Shown: in pieces, positions 17,456-25,776 of the stretch
How positions within the stretch are numbered: position 1 is the first letter of the stretch
How the letters are laid out: each line of letters opens with the position of its first letter
Assembly: GCF_003390925.1 (NCBI RefSeq)
Contig: NZ_QUBS01000081.1
Location: 62,001 to 126,000 of the forward strand
Reading direction: 5' to 3'
DNA: 64,000 nt
Source: Trinickia diaoshuihuensis
GTDB lineage: Bacteria > Pseudomonadota > Gammaproteobacteria > Burkholderiales > Burkholderiaceae
Translations under genes and position numbers: made by a program
The notes under the pieces: model-generated
What the model was told of the DNA's origin: nothing
The model's input: the letters and a program-made list of their open reading frames with translations, nothing else
Database searches by the model: none

Positions 17456-18325
17456 ATGAATTCGTCTCGCCGCTATTTGCCGCTGGTCATGCTGATGAGC
17501 CCCGCCGTGCTCGTGTTAGGCGTGCTTGCGCTGTATCCGCTCGTGCGTGTAATCGTCGATTCGTTTTGCGAGGTCGATTACGTGTCCGGGCACCGCGCAT
17601 TCGCCGGTCTGGCGAATTACCGCACGGTTGTCTCGGACCGCGCGTTCGACGCGGGCTTTCTCCATACGCTGCATTTCATGGTAGCGGCGTCGTTAGCGGA
17701 AGTCTTGCTCGGCCTGGCGTTGGCGCTCGTCTTCGCCCGCTCGTTTCGCGGCCGCAAGATCGCGCTTCCGCTCGCGATCCTGCCGATGATGATCTCGACG
17801 CTCGTCTGCTCTTCGATTTGGCGCAGTTGGTTCAACTACCACGGCTTTCTGAACGCGCTGCTCGCCGTGTTTGGAATCGAAGGTGTGCCGTGGTTGTCGG
17901 ACCCGCACATGGCGATTTGGTCTCTGATCGTCGTCGACGTGTGGCAATGGACGCCTGCCGCGTTTCTCGTGATTCTTGCCGGGTTGCAGTCGATTCCGCA
18001 GGAGCTTGTCGAGGCCGCGCGCACGGACGGCGCAAGCGAGTGGCAATGCTTGCGCGACATTACGCTGCCGCTCGTGGTCCCGCACCTCATGCTGGCCATG
18101 CTATTGCGTTCGATCGATACGTTCAAGCTGTTCGACAAGGTCTACGCGTTGACCGGCGGCGGTCCTGGAAACGCGACCGAGACGCTTTCAACCTACATCT
18201 ACGACACCGGATTCCGGTTTTTCAACGTCGGGCCTGCCAGCGCCGCATCGGTTCTGATGCTTGCAGCATGCGCCGTGCTTGTCTCGGGTTACATATGGAA
18301 ATCGGCCGCGAAACGGCAACGATGA
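17456..18325 (+). CDS. ABC transporter permease (UgpA/MalF type)
   Basis: Inner-membrane subunit, 289 residues with six hydrophobic segments. The ATPase-contact EAA loop reads EAARTDGASEWQCLRDITLPLVVP. The sequence LTGGGPGNATETLSTYIYDTGF is the usual late-loop motif of UgpA-type subunits. ATG 17456 begins the conserved region 30 bases after the binding-protein stop. The stop overlaps the second permease (ATGA), so both are translated together. Confidence 0.9.
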   Translation: MNSSRRYLPLVMLMSPAVLVLGVLALYPLVRVIVDSFCEVDYVSGHRAFAGLANYRTVVSDRAFDAGFLHTLHFMVAASLAEVLLGLALALVFARSFRGRKIALPLAILPMMISTLVCSSIWRSWFNYHGFLNALLAVFGIEGVPWLSDPHMAIWSLIVVDVWQWTPAAFLVILAGLQSIPQELVEAARTDGASEWQCLRDITLPLVVPHLMLAMLLRSIDTFKLFDKVYALTGGGPGNATETLSTYIYDTGFRFFNVGPASAASVLMLAACAVLVSGYIWKSAAKRQR

Positions 18326-19179
18326 GATCGCCTTCTCTGGACGTGCGCCAAGGTGGGCGAATCGCGCTCGGAAGTCGGGTTTCGGGTTTACTGAGGCTCT
18401 GCGCGCTTGCCTGCCTTTTGCTGCCGTGCGTGTGGATGATCGGCGCGGCGTTTATGCCGACGCTGGAGCGCCTCGATCATCCGCTCGCGCTTTGGCCGTC
18501 GTCGCCCACGCTCGCGCATTTCGTGTCGGTCTGGCACGGCGGAATCGGGCGGCCACTGCTGAATTCGGCGCTAGTCGGGCTCGGTGCGACGCTGCTCTCG
18601 CTTGCGATTGCTTTTCCCGCGTCGTATGCGCTCGTCCGTTTGCGCTTTCCCGCGCGCCTCGATCTAGTGTTTTTGATGTTTGTGCTGGCGCTGAAGCTGA
18701 TGCCGCCGATTACGATCGCCGTACCGCTCTTCTCGCTGGCAAAGAGCCTGCATCTCCTGGACTCGAAGGCGGGGCTGATTCTCGTCTACCAAGTCTATAC
18801 GCTGCCGATGGCGATATGGATGTTGCTGCCGTTCGTCGGCGAATTGCCGATCGAGTGCGAGGAGGCCGCCGGGATCGACGGCGCCACGCTCGCGCAGCGC
18901 CTATGGCATATCGTCCTGCCGCTTACCGCGCCCGGGCTCATCGCCGCCGGCATCTTCGTGTTCATCACGGCATGGAACGAGTTTTTGCTCGCGCTGCTGT
19001 TCGTTTCGTCGCCGAGTCGTTTCACGTTGCCGCTCGCGATCGCGGGCTATGTCACGGAAAACGGTGTCGATTGGGGAGACTTGATGAGTGCCGGGTTGAT
19101 CGCCTCGGTGCCGACGCTCGTGCTCGCGAGTTATGTGCAGCGATATTTGCTGCGCGGCTTTAGCGGCGCATTGAAATGA
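18322..19179 (+). CDS. ABC transporter permease (UgpE/MalG type)
   Basis: Second membrane subunit, 285 residues with six hydrophobic segments. The EAA loop is EECEEAAGIDGATLAQRLWHIVLPLTAPG in overlapping form (residues about 175-205), followed by FVFITAWNEFLLALLFV, typical of the MalG side. The frame is open for more than 750 bases upstream in the GC-rich first permease gene, but the start at 18322 gives the 4-base overlap and a normal length. The gene ends 40 bases before the convergent LacI regulator gene. Confidence 0.9.
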   Translation: MRSPSLDVRQGGRIALGSRVSGLLRLCALACLLLPCVWMIGAAFMPTLERLDHPLALWPSSPTLAHFVSVWHGGIGRPLLNSALVGLGATLLSLAIAFPASYALVRLRFPARLDLVFLMFVLALKLMPPITIAVPLFSLAKSLHLLDSKAGLILVYQVYTLPMAIWMLLPFVGELPIECEEAAGIDGATLAQRLWHIVLPLTAPGLIAAGIFVFITAWNEFLLALLFVSSPSRFTLPLAIAGYVTENGVDWGDLMSAGLIASVPTLVLASYVQRYLLRGFSGALK

Positions 19180-19219
19180 ACGTGGCATGAGCCCGTTCCG
19201 CCGGCTACTCGCGGCGACG

Positions 19220-20308
19220 CTACGCGCAACTTTTTCGCACGACGGCTTCGACCGGCACGATGCGCGTACGCGAATCGCCCGGGAACGTGCCGATCCGGTC
19301 GACGAGAAGATCGACGGCCGTGTTCGCGAGTGCCTGCGTGTCTTGGCGGATCGTCGTCAACTGATAGTTCGCATAGCTGGAAGCGGGGATATCGTCGAAT
19401 CCGACCACAAATACGTCGCCGGGCACTTGCAAGCCGTAGCGATGACGGGCCGTATCGATCAAACCGAGTGCCAGCAGATCGGACGAACAAAACACGCCGT
19501 CGGGCCGTGGCGCCGCGGCGAAGATCGCATGCGCGGCGGCCACACCCGATTCGTAGTCGTCGGAGGCGCTGACGTGGACGCCCATAAAAACCGCATCGCC
19601 GGATCTGGAGCGCTTGATCGCGCGGCCGAATGCGGCGCCGCGCGCGCGTGCGCTGTAGCTCGTCTTCGCGGGGCCGACGAAGATCAATTGTTGCGCGCCC
19701 GCGCCGGTCAGCATCCGCACGGCATTCGAGGCTCCGCTGACGTTGTCGCTCAACACGACGTCCGCGCCGGGCAAATTGGCGGCGCGGTTGATCATGGTCA
19801 CGGGGATGCGGGACTTCAGATACTGCCGGGCGAGCGCAACGGGCGGCGAGGCGGATGTCATGATCATGCCGGCGATCCGATAGCTCAGCAGCACTTCGAG
19901 GGAGTGCTGGATCTGACGCGGATCCTCTGCGTTCAAAACCAGCGGCGTGAGCGCGTGGCCGCTGAGCGAGGTAATGATGTGCGAAAGCAGTTTCGCGCGA
20001 AAAGGATTCTCGAATCCCGCGGTCACGACGCCGACCATGCTGCTGCGCTGCATGTTCATCTCGCGGGCGATCATGTTGACTTGATAGCCCAGCGCTTGAG
20101 CGGCCTTCATGACGCGTTCGCGCGTTTCCGGCGCGATGCTGGCCGTCGGCGAAAAGGCGCGCGATACGGCCGAGCGCGAGACGCCGGCTCGCAGCGCGAC
20201 GTCCGACGAGGTGACCCAATGCTTTTGTGGTTTCTCTTTCATGCGCGATGAAGACGAGCCTGGAAGTTCGGGCCGTTGACCCGCTGCCGAGGAATCGGCG
20301 AGCGACAT
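19220..20308 (-). CDS. LacI-family transcriptional regulator 1
   Basis: Repressor-type regulator, 362 residues, or about 340 if translation starts at ATG 20242. The N-terminal helix-turn-helix reads TSSDVALRAGVSRSAVSRAFSP, with hinge helix region QALGYQVNMIAREMN. The rest is a periplasmic-binding-protein-like effector domain (VGVVTAGFENPF, LLSYRIAGMIMTSASPP, PDGVFCSSDLLALGLID, VGFDDIPASSYANYQLTTIRQD). The recognition helix SRSAVSRAF is identical to that of the second LacI protein at 29839, so the two should read the same DNA. It converges on the Ugp-like permease genes and is the natural candidate regulator of operators A-C. Confidence 0.92.
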   Translation of the reverse strand: MSLADSSAAGQRPELPGSSSSRMKEKPQKHWVTSSDVALRAGVSRSAVSRAFSPTASIAPETRERVMKAAQALGYQVNMIAREMNMQRSSMVGVVTAGFENPFRAKLLSHIITSLSGHALTPLVLNAEDPRQIQHSLEVLLSYRIAGMIMTSASPPVALARQYLKSRIPVTMINRAANLPGADVVLSDNVSGASNAVRMLTGAGAQQLIFVGPAKTSYSARARGAAFGRAIKRSRSGDAVFMGVHVSASDDYESGVAAAHAIFAAAPRPDGVFCSSDLLALGLIDTARHRYGLQVPGDVFVVGFDDIPASSYANYQLTTIRQDTQALANTAVDLLVDRIGTFPGDSRTRIVPVEAVVRKSCA

Positions 20309-20411
20309 GATACGGCGCCGCGGACTTTAGTGCGGTGAGTATGCCGCTAAAACCTTTACCGAATATTAACGGTCGATCGATGGCCCGCGTTTGTCCTTCA
20401 CTATCGTTTCT

Positions 20412-21302
20412 ATGCAAGACTTTTTGACCGCATTGGCGGTTTCTCCAGCCGACTGGATGTCGTCGATAGCCGGCAATCGTAAGTTACATGCGCTATCGCT
20501 GCCCGGCAGCCACGACACCTGCGCTTACACGGTGGATGACGCGCTCGCGCGCACGCAAGACGCGACGCTCGAAGCGCAATTGAACAACGGCGTGCGCGTG
20601 CTCGATATTCGATGCCGTCATGAAAACGACACATTCTCCATTTACCACGCGGGCATTTCGCTTGGTATGAGCTTCGACAGTGTGCTCGATACCTGCAGGC
20701 GGTTTCTGGCCGCTCATCCGCGCGAGTGTATCGTGATGTCGATCAAGGAAGAATGGCAGGCGCGAGCGTGCAGCCGCGCGTTCGCGCAAACGTTCGAGCG
20801 TTATGTCGCACATGGCGCGAGCGTGCGCTGGCACCTTTCCTCGGAGGTGCCGACGCTCGACGCCGCACGCGGCTCGGTCGTGTTGCTGCGCCGCTTCGCG
20901 AGCGATCGGCCGCTCGGCATCGATCTGACCGCATGGCCGGAGAACTCGACTTTCACGATCGACGAAGCAAGTGCGCCGTTCGCGATCCAGGATGAGTTTC
21001 GCGTACCGGTCCGCGCATCGATCGACTACAAATGGCGTGCCATCGAGTCGATGCTCGACAGTGCGTGCGACGCAGCGGCCGCGCGGTGGGTACTGAATTT
21101 TTGCAGCGGCACGGGCATGAGCGCGTCGCCTCATTGGGTTGCCCATGGCGACGAGACGGTCGCGGGAATCCACGGTCGGCTCGAGCAGCGGCTCGCCGCA
21201 CGCCGGCAAGCGTGCGGCACGGTCATGCTCGACTTTTGCGACTGGTCGGATTGGTCGCTGGTTCGCCGGCTAATCGCGTGTAATGCCGATCTCGCCGGTT
21301 AG
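20412..21302 (+). CDS. Phosphatidylinositol-specific phospholipase C (PI-PLC X-domain) protein
   Basis: A 296-residue protein with the bacterial PI-PLC X-domain, which splits phosphatidylinositol or its glycans into diacylglycerol and a cyclic inositol phosphate. The catalytic order is kept: LHALSLPGSHDTCAY (first His), LNNGVRVLDIRC (Arg/Asp), FSIYHAGISLGMSFDSVL (second His) and RECIVMSIKEEW. No signal peptide is visible, unlike secreted homologues, so it may be cytoplasmic or leave by another route. ATG 20412 was chosen over a TTG 21 bases upstream. The 3' end overlaps the convergent Tat-lipoprotein gene by 4 bases. It fits the inositol-phosphate theme of this region. Confidence 0.85.
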   Translation: MQDFLTALAVSPADWMSSIAGNRKLHALSLPGSHDTCAYTVDDALARTQDATLEAQLNNGVRVLDIRCRHENDTFSIYHAGISLGMSFDSVLDTCRRFLAAHPRECIVMSIKEEWQARACSRAFAQTFERYVAHGASVRWHLSSEVPTLDAARGSVVLLRRFASDRPLGIDLTAWPENSTFTIDEASAPFAIQDEFRVPVRASIDYKWRAIESMLDSACDAAAARWVLNFCSGTGMSASPHWVAHGDETVAGIHGRLEQRLAARRQACGTVMLDFCDWSDWSLVRRLIACNADLAG

Positions 21303-22867
21303 CCGCCCACGTAACGAGCGGGCAGGGGCGGCGCATCGGCCGGGATCGAAACGAGCGCCGTGTTCAGCCACTGCTGCGGCGAGCCGTTCGACTGCGCGTA
21401 GGCGCCGACGTAAGGCATCATCCGGGTCGTCTGATAGACCTGCGGCGTCCAGCCCGCCGGCGCAAGGAAGACGGATGTCGCGCGCTTCTCGCTGTAGGGG
21501 GACGCGCCGAAAGTGGAAATGTTCCAGAGCGTCGCTTGATAGGTCGCGTAATCGGCATTGTGACGCGAACCGCCCGCTTGCCATCCTTCCAACTGAATGA
21601 ACGTGTTGTACGCACCCGCGCCGGCGAGCGCATTGTTGACGGTACGCCCATAAAGGAACGAGAGAATCAGGCCGCAATTGGCCGGCGCGAAGTCGCTGCC
21701 GACGCTCAAGTAATACCGGCCTGTCGTGTTGACTACCGAAGCGTAGTGGGAATTGCCGATGTCGGCCGAGGTCGAGACGCCGCTCGCCCCCATGAAGTCG
21801 TCGAACGCTTGGACCGAGACGCCGGCGGGAATATCGCTCGTGGCGCTGATCGCCACCAAATGAGAGCCCGCGGCGAAGAGCGTGAGAAAGGCGGAGACGC
21901 TGTCGGCGATCCAATTGCCCGATGCATCGACGAAAGGAAATGCCCGGTATCCGCTCAGGTAGAACGCGGCGGGGCTCGTCCCCGCTTGATAGGCGATTTG
22001 CGGCACCCACATCGTGAGTGGGCCATTGCTGGCCGCATTCGTCACGTAACGTTTGAGCGCGTCGAGTAGTTGCGCGTCATCGCTCGGAACCACCGAGTTT
22101 CCGGAGCCGTTAATCCAGCGGCTCGTCCACTGCGCAACGAACGACGCCATCTGGTTGCCCGTGAAGTCCGCCGGTGGAACGAACCCGGCGGCGCCGGTGC
22201 TTTGATACGCCGACTGGATGACGTTCGCCGTGCGCACGTTGCCGCCGAACATGCTGTTCGCGAAGTCCTGGCAATTGTTCCAGGCGTTCGCGGCGAGCAG
22301 ACCGAGCGGCACGACGAAGCCTCCTGCCGTTGCCGGGACGGCCCGATAGAGATTGACGTTCGCGGTCGCGGCGTGGCCCGAGTAGGTCGCGGCGTCGGTG
22401 CCCGCGATATAGCCGGAGGATGGCGACACACCGACTGTCGTCGCGCCCGAACCGAACGGGTGGACATACGAGACGGCGAATGCGGCGGCGCCGCCCGACA
22501 AGCTAAACGAACCCGTGCAATCGGACGCGTTGCTCGAAGCGCTCACGGTGATGCTTTGGCCCGGCGCGGCCAGCGACGCTGACGATTGCGGCGTCGACCC
22601 GCTTTGGCTCGACGCATTGCCGAACGCGAGCGTCAAATCGGGGATGCGATTGGCGAGGTTGATCGTCATCGAACGCCCGAATACACCGAGGCTGGTGGCC
22701 ATCGCGGTTCGAGCGCGCGCACCGGAGGCCGAAGCCACGGTATCCGTCGCACCGCCGCCGCACGCGGAAAGCGCGCCGACGACGGGGGAGAGCGCGAGTG
22801 CGGCGCTGCCTTTGAGGAACGTTCTGCGATTGCCAGTTGACGGCTGTTTCCTTGACGTGCGTGCCAT
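21299..22867 (-). CDS. Tat-exported lipoprotein of unknown function
   Basis: A 522-residue protein. The N-terminus has a twin-arginine signal (NRRTFLKGSAALALSP) followed by a lipobox-like LSAC about residue 36, so export in folded form and lipid anchoring are likely. Residues about 60-190 are Ser/Gly/Ala-rich beta-type sequence (MTINLANRIPDLTLAFGNAS), faintly like small membrane-binding beta-sandwich toxins; this is only an impression. The C-terminal 300 residues contain many aromatic and Asn residues. No family was recognised. The gene is convergent with the PI-PLC gene, and a copy of the regulon palindrome lies 74 bases upstream. Confidence 0.7.
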   Translation of the reverse strand: MARTSRKQPSTGNRRTFLKGSAALALSPVVGALSACGGGATDTVASASGARARTAMATSLGVFGRSMTINLANRIPDLTLAFGNASSQSGSTPQSSASLAAPGQSITVSASSNASDCTGSFSLSGGAAAFAVSYVHPFGSGATTVGVSPSSGYIAGTDAATYSGHAATANVNLYRAVPATAGGFVVPLGLLAANAWNNCQDFANSMFGGNVRTANVIQSAYQSTGAAGFVPPADFTGNQMASFVAQWTSRWINGSGNSVVPSDDAQLLDALKRYVTNAASNGPLTMWVPQIAYQAGTSPAAFYLSGYRAFPFVDASGNWIADSVSAFLTLFAAGSHLVAISATSDIPAGVSVQAFDDFMGASGVSTSADIGNSHYASVVNTTGRYYLSVGSDFAPANCGLILSFLYGRTVNNALAGAGAYNTFIQLEGWQAGGSRHNADYATYQATLWNISTFGASPYSEKRATSVFLAPAGWTPQVYQTTRMMPYVGAYAQSNGSPQQWLNTALVSIPADAPPLPARYVGG

Positions 22868-22940
22868 GGGGATCCCTATCGTTCGTTTCGGTTGAGATTC
22901 GATCGAATTCGGTTGAATTCAGTTGAAACACGGCGGCGCG

Positions 22941-22956
22941 TTGCATACGTGTGCAA
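22941..22956. promoter_or_regulatory. Operator C of the 16-bp palindrome
   Basis: TTGCATACGTGTGCAA has one mismatch to the consensus TTGCACNCGNGTGCAA. It lies 74-89 bases before the start of the Tat-lipoprotein gene (22867, minus strand) and is the only gene-proximal copy in this divergent stretch. Confidence 0.65.
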
Positions 22957-23040
22957 CGATGCATGGTTTATCAGTGCTGCCGCGGCAATACAACCGTCTT
23001 TATGAACGGGTTTTGTTAAGGGAGTGCGACATAGCACGGG

Positions 23041-23080
23041 AACGAAAAAGCGCACCGATCCCAGGCGGGAATCGGTGCGC
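23041..23080 (-). terminator. Terminator of the semialdehyde dehydrogenase gene
   Basis: Arms GCGCACCGAT and ATCGGTGCGC (10 perfect pairs), plus an inner CCC/GGG, form a strong hairpin. Read on the minus strand it is followed by CTTTTTCGTT. It lies 27 bases after the dehydrogenase stop. Confidence 0.75.
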
Positions 23081-23106
23081 TCGTGATAGCGGACGACGGC
23101 GGCGAT

Positions 23107-24618
23107 TTACTTCGCGACAGGCATCGAGAACTCGGCGCCTTTTTCGGTGCTTTCCGGCCAGCGCTGCATGATCGACTTCTGCTTCGTATAGAAGCGTACG
23201 CCTTCCTCGCCGTACGCGTGCATGTCGCCGAACAAGCTCCGCTTCCACCCGCCGAAGCCGTGCCAGGCCATCGGCACGGGAATGGGGACGTTGATGCCGA
23301 CCATCCCCACTTCGATTTGCCGGCCGAACTCGCGCGCCACGTTGCCATCGCGCGTGAAGCATGCCACGCCGTTGCCGAATTCGTGGTCGTTGATCAGTTG
23401 GACTGCTTCGGCGAAATCCTTCACGCGCACGCAGGCCAACACGGGCCCGAAAATCTCTTCGCGATAGATGCGCATCTCGGGGGTGACGTGGTCGAACAGC
23501 GTCCCGCCCGTGAAAAAGCCGTTCTCATGGCCCGGTACCTTCAGGCCGCGGCCGTCTACGACGAGCGTCGCCCCTTCCTCGATGCCCGTGGCGATGTAGC
23601 CTTCGATGCGTTCGAGCGCCTGCCGCGTGACGATCGGGCCCATCTCGGCATCGGGCTCCATGCCGTTTTTCACGACGAGTTGGCGTGCTCGCTCGGCGAG
23701 ACGCGGCATGATCTTATCGGCCACGTCGCCCACGAGCACGGCAACCGAGATCGCCATGCAGCGTTCGCCCGCCGAGCCGTATCCGGCGCCGATCAGCGCG
23801 TCGATCGTTTGATCGAGATCGGCGTCGGGCATGACGACCATATGGTTCTTTGCACCGCCCAGCGCCTGGACGCGCTTGCCATGCTTCGCACCCGTTTCGT
23901 AGATGTAGTTGGCGATCGGCGTGGAACCGACGAAGCTGACGGCCTTCACGTCGCGATGCTCGAGCAGGGCGTCCACGACGACCTTGTCGCCTTGCACGAC
24001 GTTGAACACGCCGTCGGGCAGCCCGGCTTCCTTGAGTAGACGAGCCATGAAGAGCGATGCCGAAGGGTCGCGCTCGCTCGGCTTGAGCACGAACGTGCAG
24101 CCGGCCGCCAATGCCACGGGGAACATCCAGCACGGCACCATGCAGGGGAAATTGAACGGCGTGATGCCGGCGACGACGCCGAGCGGCTGACGCACGGTCC
24201 AATTGTCCATGCCGCGCGAGACTTGTTCCGTGTAGTCGCCCTTGAGCAGTTGCGGGATGCCGGCCGAGAATTCGATGACGTCGATCCCGCGCGCCACTTC
24301 ACCTTGCGCGTCGGAGAACACCTTGCCGTGCTCCGCGACGATGATCGCCGCGAGTTCGTCCTTGCGCTGGTTCATCAACTCCAGGAAGCGCAGCATGATG
24401 CGCGCGCGCCGGATCGGCGGCGTGTCGCGCCATTCCGGGAAAGCCGCTTTCGCGCTGGCCACGGCCGCATTGACGTCGGCCACTTCGCCAAGTACGAGGC
24501 GGCGCGCGATGGCGCCTGTCGCGGGATTGAAGACGGGCTGCGTGCGGTCGCCGGCGCCGCGTACGGTCCCGCCGCCAATGAAGTGGATCACGTCTGCTGA
24601 ATCGGTATAGGGTTGCAT
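23107..24618 (-). CDS. mmsA: CoA-acylating methylmalonate-semialdehyde dehydrogenase
   Basis: NAD- and CoA-dependent aldehyde dehydrogenase, 503 residues, turning malonate or methylmalonate semialdehyde into acetyl- or propionyl-CoA. The order is clear: [12 protein letters not shown] near the start, [21 protein letters not shown] (cofactor site), [37 protein letters not shown] with the catalytic Cys, and [15 protein letters not shown] site precedes ATG 24618. The same protein serves valine/beta-alanine breakdown (MmsA) and the last step of myo-inositol catabolism (IolA). The inositol-phosphate genes nearby make the latter role worth testing. The divergent LysR gene probably regulates it. Confidence 0.93.
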   Translation of the reverse strand: MQPYTDSADVIHFIGGGTVRGAGDRTQPVFNPATGAIARRLVLGEVADVNAAVASAKAAFPEWRDTPPIRRARIMLRFLELMNQRKDELAAIIVAEHGKVFSDAQGEVARGIDVIEFSAGIPQLLKGDYTEQVSRGMDNWTVRQPLGVVAGITPFNFPCMVPCWMFPVALAAGCTFVLKPSERDPSASLFMARLLKEAGLPDGVFNVVQGDKVVVDALLEHRDVKAVSFVGSTPIANYIYETGAKHGKRVQALGGAKNHMVVMPDADLDQTIDALIGAGYGSAGERCMAISVAVLVGDVADKIMPRLAERARQLVVKNGMEPDAEMGPIVTRQALERIEGYIATGIEEGATLVVDGRGLKVPGHENGFFTGGTLFDHVTPEMRIYREEIFGPVLACVRVKDFAEAVQLINDHEFGNGVACFTRDGNVAREFGRQIEVGMVGINVPIPVPMAWHGFGGWKRSLFGDMHAYGEEGVRFYTKQKSIMQRWPESTEKGAEFSMPVAK

Positions 24619-24696
24619 GCCGTCTCCTGGCGAGTTAGTTCATACAGTGCAGTGTAAGAACCGAAAGACGGTATGCAAAGCACCCGGCGCTGAATT

Positions 24697-24728
24697 GATT
24701 GTTTTTTATAGCGAACAATCGTTATGAT
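24697..24728 (+). promoter_or_regulatory. LysR-gene promoter with LTTR-type inverted repeat
   Basis: GATTGTT (24697-24703) and AACAATC (24714-24720) form a perfect interrupted repeat of the LysR-box kind. A -35 TTGTTT (24699) and -10 TATGAT (24723) with an 18-base spacer overlap it. Position and shape suggest autoregulation of the LysR gene and control of the divergent mmsA. Confidence 0.5.
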
Positions 24729-24799
24729 GTAGCGGTTAAATATGCCCGGTCACGGTTCTTTGCTCGGTCCGGGGCATGCGAGCCTTGGGAATCGAACGG

Positions 24800-25741
24800 A
24801 TGGACACCGAAAAAGTCGAAGCGCTTTGGACGCATCTGCACTGGTTGAACGTGCTGGCCGCGCAAGGCACGTTTACGGCCGCGGCCGCGCGCCTCGGCGT
24901 AAGCAAGGCGGCGGTGAGCCAGCGCATCGCGGAGCTCGAGCGGGCGGCCGGCGTGGTGCTGGTGCAGCGCACCACGCGCAGCGTGCGCTTCACCGAAGCG
25001 GGTACACGGTTGGTGGATGAAACCCGTCAGGACTTCGAGCGCATCGCAGCCAGTTTCGCCAGCGTGCGGGAGCTGGCCGATGTCGTGCGCGGGACCGTGC
25101 GCGTGACGGCGCCGGTCGCATTCGCGCGCCAGCAACTCGTACCGCGCCTTGCCGAGTTCTCGCGCGCGTATCCGGAAGTGCGGGTGCAACTGGAACTGTC
25201 GGATCGTTTGAGCTCGATTGCCAGCGAGGGCTTCGATCTCGCTATCCGGCATAGCGCGCAGGTGCCCGATACGCACGTGGCATGGAAGCTCTGCGATACG
25301 CGGTCGGTGATCGTCGCAACGCGAACATATCTTGAGCAGCGCGGCGTGCCGCGGGCGCCCGACGATCTCGCCGTCCACGACTGTCTTTACTATCCGCGCC
25401 CGGTCGGCTCCGGCGTATGGTCCTTCGAGAGAATCGGCAGACGCGCCGCGAGCGCACGCGTGAACGTTACCGTCAACGGACCGCTCTCGGCCAACAATAG
25501 CGAAGCGTTGCGCGACGCCGCGCTCGAGCACCTCGGCATTGCGCTGTTGCCCGACTTCACCGCGCAGTCGGCATTGCAATCGGGCAAGCTCGTAGTCCTA
25601 TTGGAAAACTGGCGTCCGGTCGGCGCATTCGCGTCGCAACTGCATGTATTGCGCCCCTACGGCGTGCAAGTGGCTCGCTCGGTGAAGTGTTTTATCGATT
25701 TCTTGCGGCAGACGTTCAAAGACGGTTTTCCGCTAGGTTAG
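24800..25741 (+). CDS. LysR-family transcriptional regulator
   Basis: DNA-binding regulator, 313 residues. The winged HTH is FTAAAARLGVSKAAVSQRIAELERAAGVVLVQRTTRSVRFTEAG. The effector domain follows with VRVTAPVAFARQQLVPRLAEF and FDLAIRHSAQVPDTHVAWKL, the pattern of the CrgA/DmlR-like group. ATG 24800 gives the usual short leader before the HTH; ATG 24776 is an in-frame alternative. It is divergent from mmsA and most likely controls it. The 3' end is 36 bases from a convergent porin gene. Confidence 0.88.
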   Translation: MDTEKVEALWTHLHWLNVLAAQGTFTAAAARLGVSKAAVSQRIAELERAAGVVLVQRTTRSVRFTEAGTRLVDETRQDFERIAASFASVRELADVVRGTVRVTAPVAFARQQLVPRLAEFSRAYPEVRVQLELSDRLSSIASEGFDLAIRHSAQVPDTHVAWKLCDTRSVIVATRTYLEQRGVPRAPDDLAVHDCLYYPRPVGSGVWSFERIGRRAASARVNVTVNGPLSANNSEALRDAALEHLGIALLPDFTAQSALQSGKLVVLLENWRPVGAFASQLHVLRPYGVQVARSVKCFIDFLRQTFKDGFPLG

Positions 25742-25776
25742 CGCTGGAGCGTCGCCTCGCCGTGGGGCAAGCGCCT

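Noticed and set aside
17566-18321. Upstream extension of the second Ugp-like permease frame
   Set aside because: It overlaps the first permease gene completely. The start at 18322 gives a normal length and a 4-base overlap.
20309-20411. A copy of the 16-bp palindrome between LacI 1 and the PI-PLC gene
   Set aside because: None was found. Only a weak ACCG/CGGT dyad at 20358-20373 is present, so direct control of PI-PLC by the regulon is not shown.
24640-24656. TACAGTGCAGTGTA near the mmsA start as a second operator
   Set aside because: It is an imperfect short dyad, different from the 16-bp consensus and not repeated elsewhere, so it was not listed as a site.
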